A DNA stretch of 9,757 bases from an uncultured Subdoligranulum sp. (GTDB lineage: Bacteria; Bacillota; Clostridia; Christensenellales; CAG-314): assembly GCA_900551395.1 (NCBI GenBank), contig URVX01000029.1, positions 1 to 9,757 on the forward strand, read 5' to 3'. Positions 7,906 to 9,757 of this stretch are shown in pieces (positions within the stretch are counted from its first letter, which is position 1; every line of letters begins with the position of its first letter). The notes below the pieces were generated by a model, which saw nothing but the letters and a program-made list of their open reading frames with translations, was not told the origin of the DNA and did no database searches. The position numbers were made by a program, and so were the translations under genes.

Positions 7906-8031
7906 CTAGTCGAATGCCCGCGTTTCGCGTTGAAAAATCAAAAGCAAAACTACGGGAATCACAACTATCGGAAGCAGAAAGAAAAAATTTCTGGATATAT
8001 ATGCAAACGTATTGTCCGATGGTTTTTTCAT
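7906..8031 (-). CDS. Small single-span membrane peptide (41 aa), first gene of the leftward cluster
   Basis: An ATG at 8031 opens a 41-codon frame ending in TAG at 7908-7906. The peptide starts MKKPSDNTFAYISRNFF, continues with a strongly hydrophobic segment at about residues 15-34 (rich in F, L, V and I with two prolines), and ends in a charged tail QRETRAFD. It looks like a small inner-membrane protein with one transmembrane helix. Support comes from its position between a strong promoter (-10 at 8059-8054) and the 249-aa membrane protein, with a 9-nt gap, and from its codon-like composition. The leader would be only about 16 nt and has no good Shine-Dalgarno, which is the main weakness. 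It could be a partner or leader peptide for the two downstream membrane proteins. Function unknown. Confidence 0.55.
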   Translation of the reverse strand: MKKPSDNTFAYISRNFFFLLPIVVIPVVLLLIFQRETRAFD

Positions 8032-8053
8032 AATTCATTTTACCGTATTGTAG

Positions 8054-8082
8054 ATTATACCACAAACAACCGAATTTTTCAA
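8054..8082 (-). promoter_or_regulatory. Sigma-A-type promoter of the leftward membrane/pcrA/ligA cluster
   Basis: The minus strand reads TTGAAA (8082-8077), a 17-nt spacer, then TATAAT (8059-8054), with an extended -10 TGG just before it. This near-consensus promoter lies directly upstream of the 41-codon gene. No convincing promoter was noticed between it and pcrA, so it probably drives the three membrane genes, pcrA and ligA. The predicted start near 8047 leaves a very short leader. Confidence 0.78.
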
Positions 8083-8187
8083 CAAATGAAAGCAACATAG
8101 ATATATATTCTTGTTTTTTGGGGACGCGCCGACAAATATTAACAAAAGTTTCGCTGAAACGCATAAATTGTTTTTGCGGCTGCTTTC

Positions 8188-8238
8188 TTGCACTTTTGCC
8201 GTTTTTAAGTATACTCGCAAGAAAGTTTGTGCTATAAT
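8188..8238 (+). promoter_or_regulatory. Candidate tandem promoters for mgtE
   Basis: Two candidates are visible. The nearer is an extended -10, TGC then TATAAT at 8233-8238, without a good -35 at 16-18 nt. The farther is TTGCAC (8188-8193), a 16-nt spacer and TATACT (8210-8215). Leaders would be about 46 or 70 nt. A short inverted repeat, GTTTC-GCT-GAAAC at 8148-8160, lies upstream and could be an operator half-site pair, but it is short enough to be chance. The rest of 8083-8187 shows no gene. Confidence 0.6.
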
Positions 8239-8291
8239 AAATCGAAAATCTTTTCACAAACGACAAAATAGAAAAAGGAGGAAAACTTTGC

Positions 8292-9662
8292 ATGGAAAAA
8301 ATCATAGAGCTTATCGCGGAAAAAAAGTTTTCTCTCGTGACCGAAATCCTCGACGAGGCAAACTCCGTCGATATAGCCAATTTTCTGGAAGAAGTAGACA
8401 GCGACAATCTGCTGATAATTTTTAGACTGCTCAAAACAGACGCAGCGGCGGAGGTGTTTTCTTATGTGTCCGCCGAAAAGCAGCAGGAAATCATTGAGGC
8501 AATATCCGACAAGGAAATCACCTCTATCGTCAACGAGCTTTTCATAGACGACACCGTAGACATCATAGAAGCGATGCCTGCAAACGTGGTCAAAAAAATT
8601 CTCAGATCAGCCAAGCCTGAAAAACGCGAGCTTATAAACAAATTTCTCGACTATCCCGACAAGAGCGCCGGCTCAATCATGACTCCGGAGTATCTCGACT
8701 TAAGGGAAGGCATGACCATAGAACAGGCATTGCAGCGTATAAGAAAAATCGGCGAATTCAAGGAAACGATAAACGTCTGCTACGTCACCGATACGACAAG
8801 AAAGCTCGTGGGCGTCGTATCTATTAAGGATTTGCTGCTCGCTCAGCCTGAAACGGTTGTGGATGACATCATGACCACCAGCATAGTTTCCGTAAACACG
8901 CACACACCGCAGGAAGAAGCGTCGCACACAATCAGAAAGTACGACCTCATTTCCCTTCCGGTAGTTGACGGCGAAAACAGAATCGTGGGCATAATCACCA
9001 TCGACGACATGCTGGACGTCATCGACGACGAGGCGACCGAAGACTTCGAAATTATGGCTGCCATCACGCCCAACGACAAGCCTTATCTTAAAACAAGCGT
9101 GTGGAAAATATGGCTCAACCGCGTGCCGTGGCTTTTGATACTCATGATTTCCGCCACGTTCACCGGACTTATCATCAACGCAAACGAGGAAACGCTCAAC
9201 ATGCCGATAATAGGCATTATCCTGACCGGATGCATACCCATGCTCATGGACACGGGCGGCAATGCGGGAAGTCAGGCTTCCGTCACCGTCATTCGCGGCA
9301 TAGCGCTGGGAGAGGTGCAGTTCAAAGATACTCCGCGAGTTATCTGGAAAGAACTGCGCGTTTCGCTGCTGTTGGGACTGACGCTGTCCGTCGTATGCTT
9401 CGGAAAGCTCATGCTTATCGACAAGCTGTACGCTGTCGAAAACGGTTTTCTGATTGCGGGAGTCGTTTGTTTGACAATGTTCTTAACCGTCATCATTGCA
9501 AAAATCATAGGCTGTACGCTGCCTCTGCTTGCGAAAAAATGCCGCCTTGACCCGGCAGTTGTGGCAAGTCCGTTTATTACCACTATCGTGGACGCCGTTT
9601 CTCTTATGATTTACTGCGGGATTGCCGTCGCAATTCTCGGAAAAATCTACGTTGGTCTGTAA
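8292..9662 (+). CDS. mgtE: Magnesium transporter MgtE
   Basis: Full-length 456-aa MgtE, a Mg2+-selective inner-membrane channel gated by cytoplasmic Mg2+. Residues about 1-125 form the helical MgtE_N domain; YPDKSAGSIMTPEYL (121-135) begins the tandem CBS domains, which run to about 250 and include the second-CBS MTT motif at 194-196. The acidic connector VIDDEATEDFE (243-253) resembles the Mg-sensing EEEATED region of the Thermus protein. The membrane domain starts near 277 with about five spans. It carries the family hallmark MLMDTGGNAGSQAS (317-330) with VIRGIALGE after it, and DPAVVASPFITTIVDAVSL (420-438), whose D434 lies where the pore Asp of MgtE is found. The start has AGGAGG at 8276-8281, 10 nt from the ATG. 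The gene is divergent from the leftward cluster and is followed by a terminator, so it is probably monocistronic. Confidence 0.97.
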   Translation: MEKIIELIAEKKFSLVTEILDEANSVDIANFLEEVDSDNLLIIFRLLKTDAAAEVFSYVSAEKQQEIIEAISDKEITSIVNELFIDDTVDIIEAMPANVVKKILRSAKPEKRELINKFLDYPDKSAGSIMTPEYLDLREGMTIEQALQRIRKIGEFKETINVCYVTDTTRKLVGVVSIKDLLLAQPETVVDDIMTTSIVSVNTHTPQEEASHTIRKYDLISLPVVDGENRIVGIITIDDMLDVIDDEATEDFEIMAAITPNDKPYLKTSVWKIWLNRVPWLLILMISATFTGLIINANEETLNMPIIGIILTGCIPMLMDTGGNAGSQASVTVIRGIALGEVQFKDTPRVIWKELRVSLLLGLTLSVVCFGKLMLIDKLYAVENGFLIAGVVCLTMFLTVIIAKIIGCTLPLLAKKCRLDPAVVASPFITTIVDAVSLMIYCGIAVAILGKIYVGL

Positions 9663-9678
9663 GCAATTCAAGCGTAAA

Positions 9679-9716
9679 AAAAACAGGGTTTTATATTAAA
9701 AATCCTGTTTTTGTTT
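9679..9716 (+). terminator. Intrinsic terminator after mgtE
   Basis: Bases 9679-9692 pair with 9699-9712 to give a 14-bp stem (one G-T wobble, 9688/9703) around a 6-base loop at 9693-9698. The stem core is AACAGG/CCTGTT, and its 3' arm runs into TTTTTGTTT. The left arm is A-rich, so the structure could also act on the other strand. It starts 16 nt after the mgtE stop. Confidence 0.9.
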
Positions 9717-9740
9717 AAAAAAAAATAATCAAAACCTCAT

Positions 9741-9756
9741 CCCCCCCCCCCCCCCC
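9741..9756. repeat. Poly(C) tract of 16 at the window end
   Basis: Sixteen consecutive C residues are followed by a single A as the last base. The tract lies in non-coding sequence about 80 nt after mgtE, beyond the terminator and a run of nine A at 9717-9725. It may be a genuine homopolymer, a slippage-prone site, or a contig-end or sequencing artefact; the sequence alone does not decide. Confidence 0.9.
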
Positions 9757-9757
9757 A

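Noticed and set aside
7078..8100. A 340-codon open frame on the plus strand
   Set aside because: It is antisense to the 249-aa membrane protein and the small gene; its product is His/Gln-rich with no hydrophobic core, typical of the complement of membrane-protein codons.
8148..8160. GTTTC-GCT-GAAAC inverted repeat as a regulator binding site
   Set aside because: Only five base pairs per arm with no second copy; kept as a remark under the mgtE promoter entry rather than called as an operator.
8035..8220. A 61-codon minus-strand frame in the intergenic region
   Set aside because: It spans the leftward promoter and has no ribosome site or recognisable domain.
7565..8434. A 289-codon minus-strand frame crossing the divergent promoter region
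   Set aside because: It runs through both promoters and overlaps mgtE and two leftward genes in other frames; the better-supported reading is the 41-codon gene followed by the 249-aa protein.

Overview
The window reads as a piece of a bacterial chromosome, most likely from a Bacillota lineage (Clostridia-like, family not assignable by eye). The grounds are the pcrA-ligA-gatA gene order known from Firmicutes, strong GGAGG-type Shine-Dalgarno sites, TTGAAA/TATAAT promoters with extended -10 elements, and a classical stem-loop plus T-tract terminator. Base composition is moderate and looks even across the genes. I see no insertion sequence, phage gene, CRISPR array, tRNA or rRNA.

Layout: a leftward cluster fills bases 8031 to 1. 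In transcription order it holds a 41-residue single-span membrane peptide, two polytopic membrane proteins of unknown function (249 and about 316 aa) that look distantly related to each other, the helicase pcrA, the NAD+-dependent ligase ligA, a GatA-like amidase, and the first 202 codons of a yicC/yloC-type endoribonuclease cut by the window edge. Gene junctions are tight: 9, 13 and 20 nt gaps, an ATGA overlap at pcrA/ligA and a TAATG overlap at gatA/yicC. A good promoter lies before the first small gene. A second one overlaps the ligA stop codon, so gatA-yicC can be expressed separately from pcrA-ligA.

A rightward gene, mgtE (CBS-domain magnesium channel/transporter), is divergent from the cluster across a 260-nt region that holds promoters in both directions. 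It ends in a strong intrinsic terminator, and the window then ends in a run of 16 C.

Functionally, PcrA and LigA are DNA replication/repair housekeeping proteins, GatA belongs to Gln-tRNA amidation or is a related amidase, and YicC is an RNA-decay enzyme. The most notable points are the amidase without gatC or gatB beside it and with a shortened glutamine-pocket region, the uncharacterised three-gene membrane module at the head of the repair operon, and mgtE with no room for an M-box riboswitch. I did not find convincing evidence of a new defence or mobile system.
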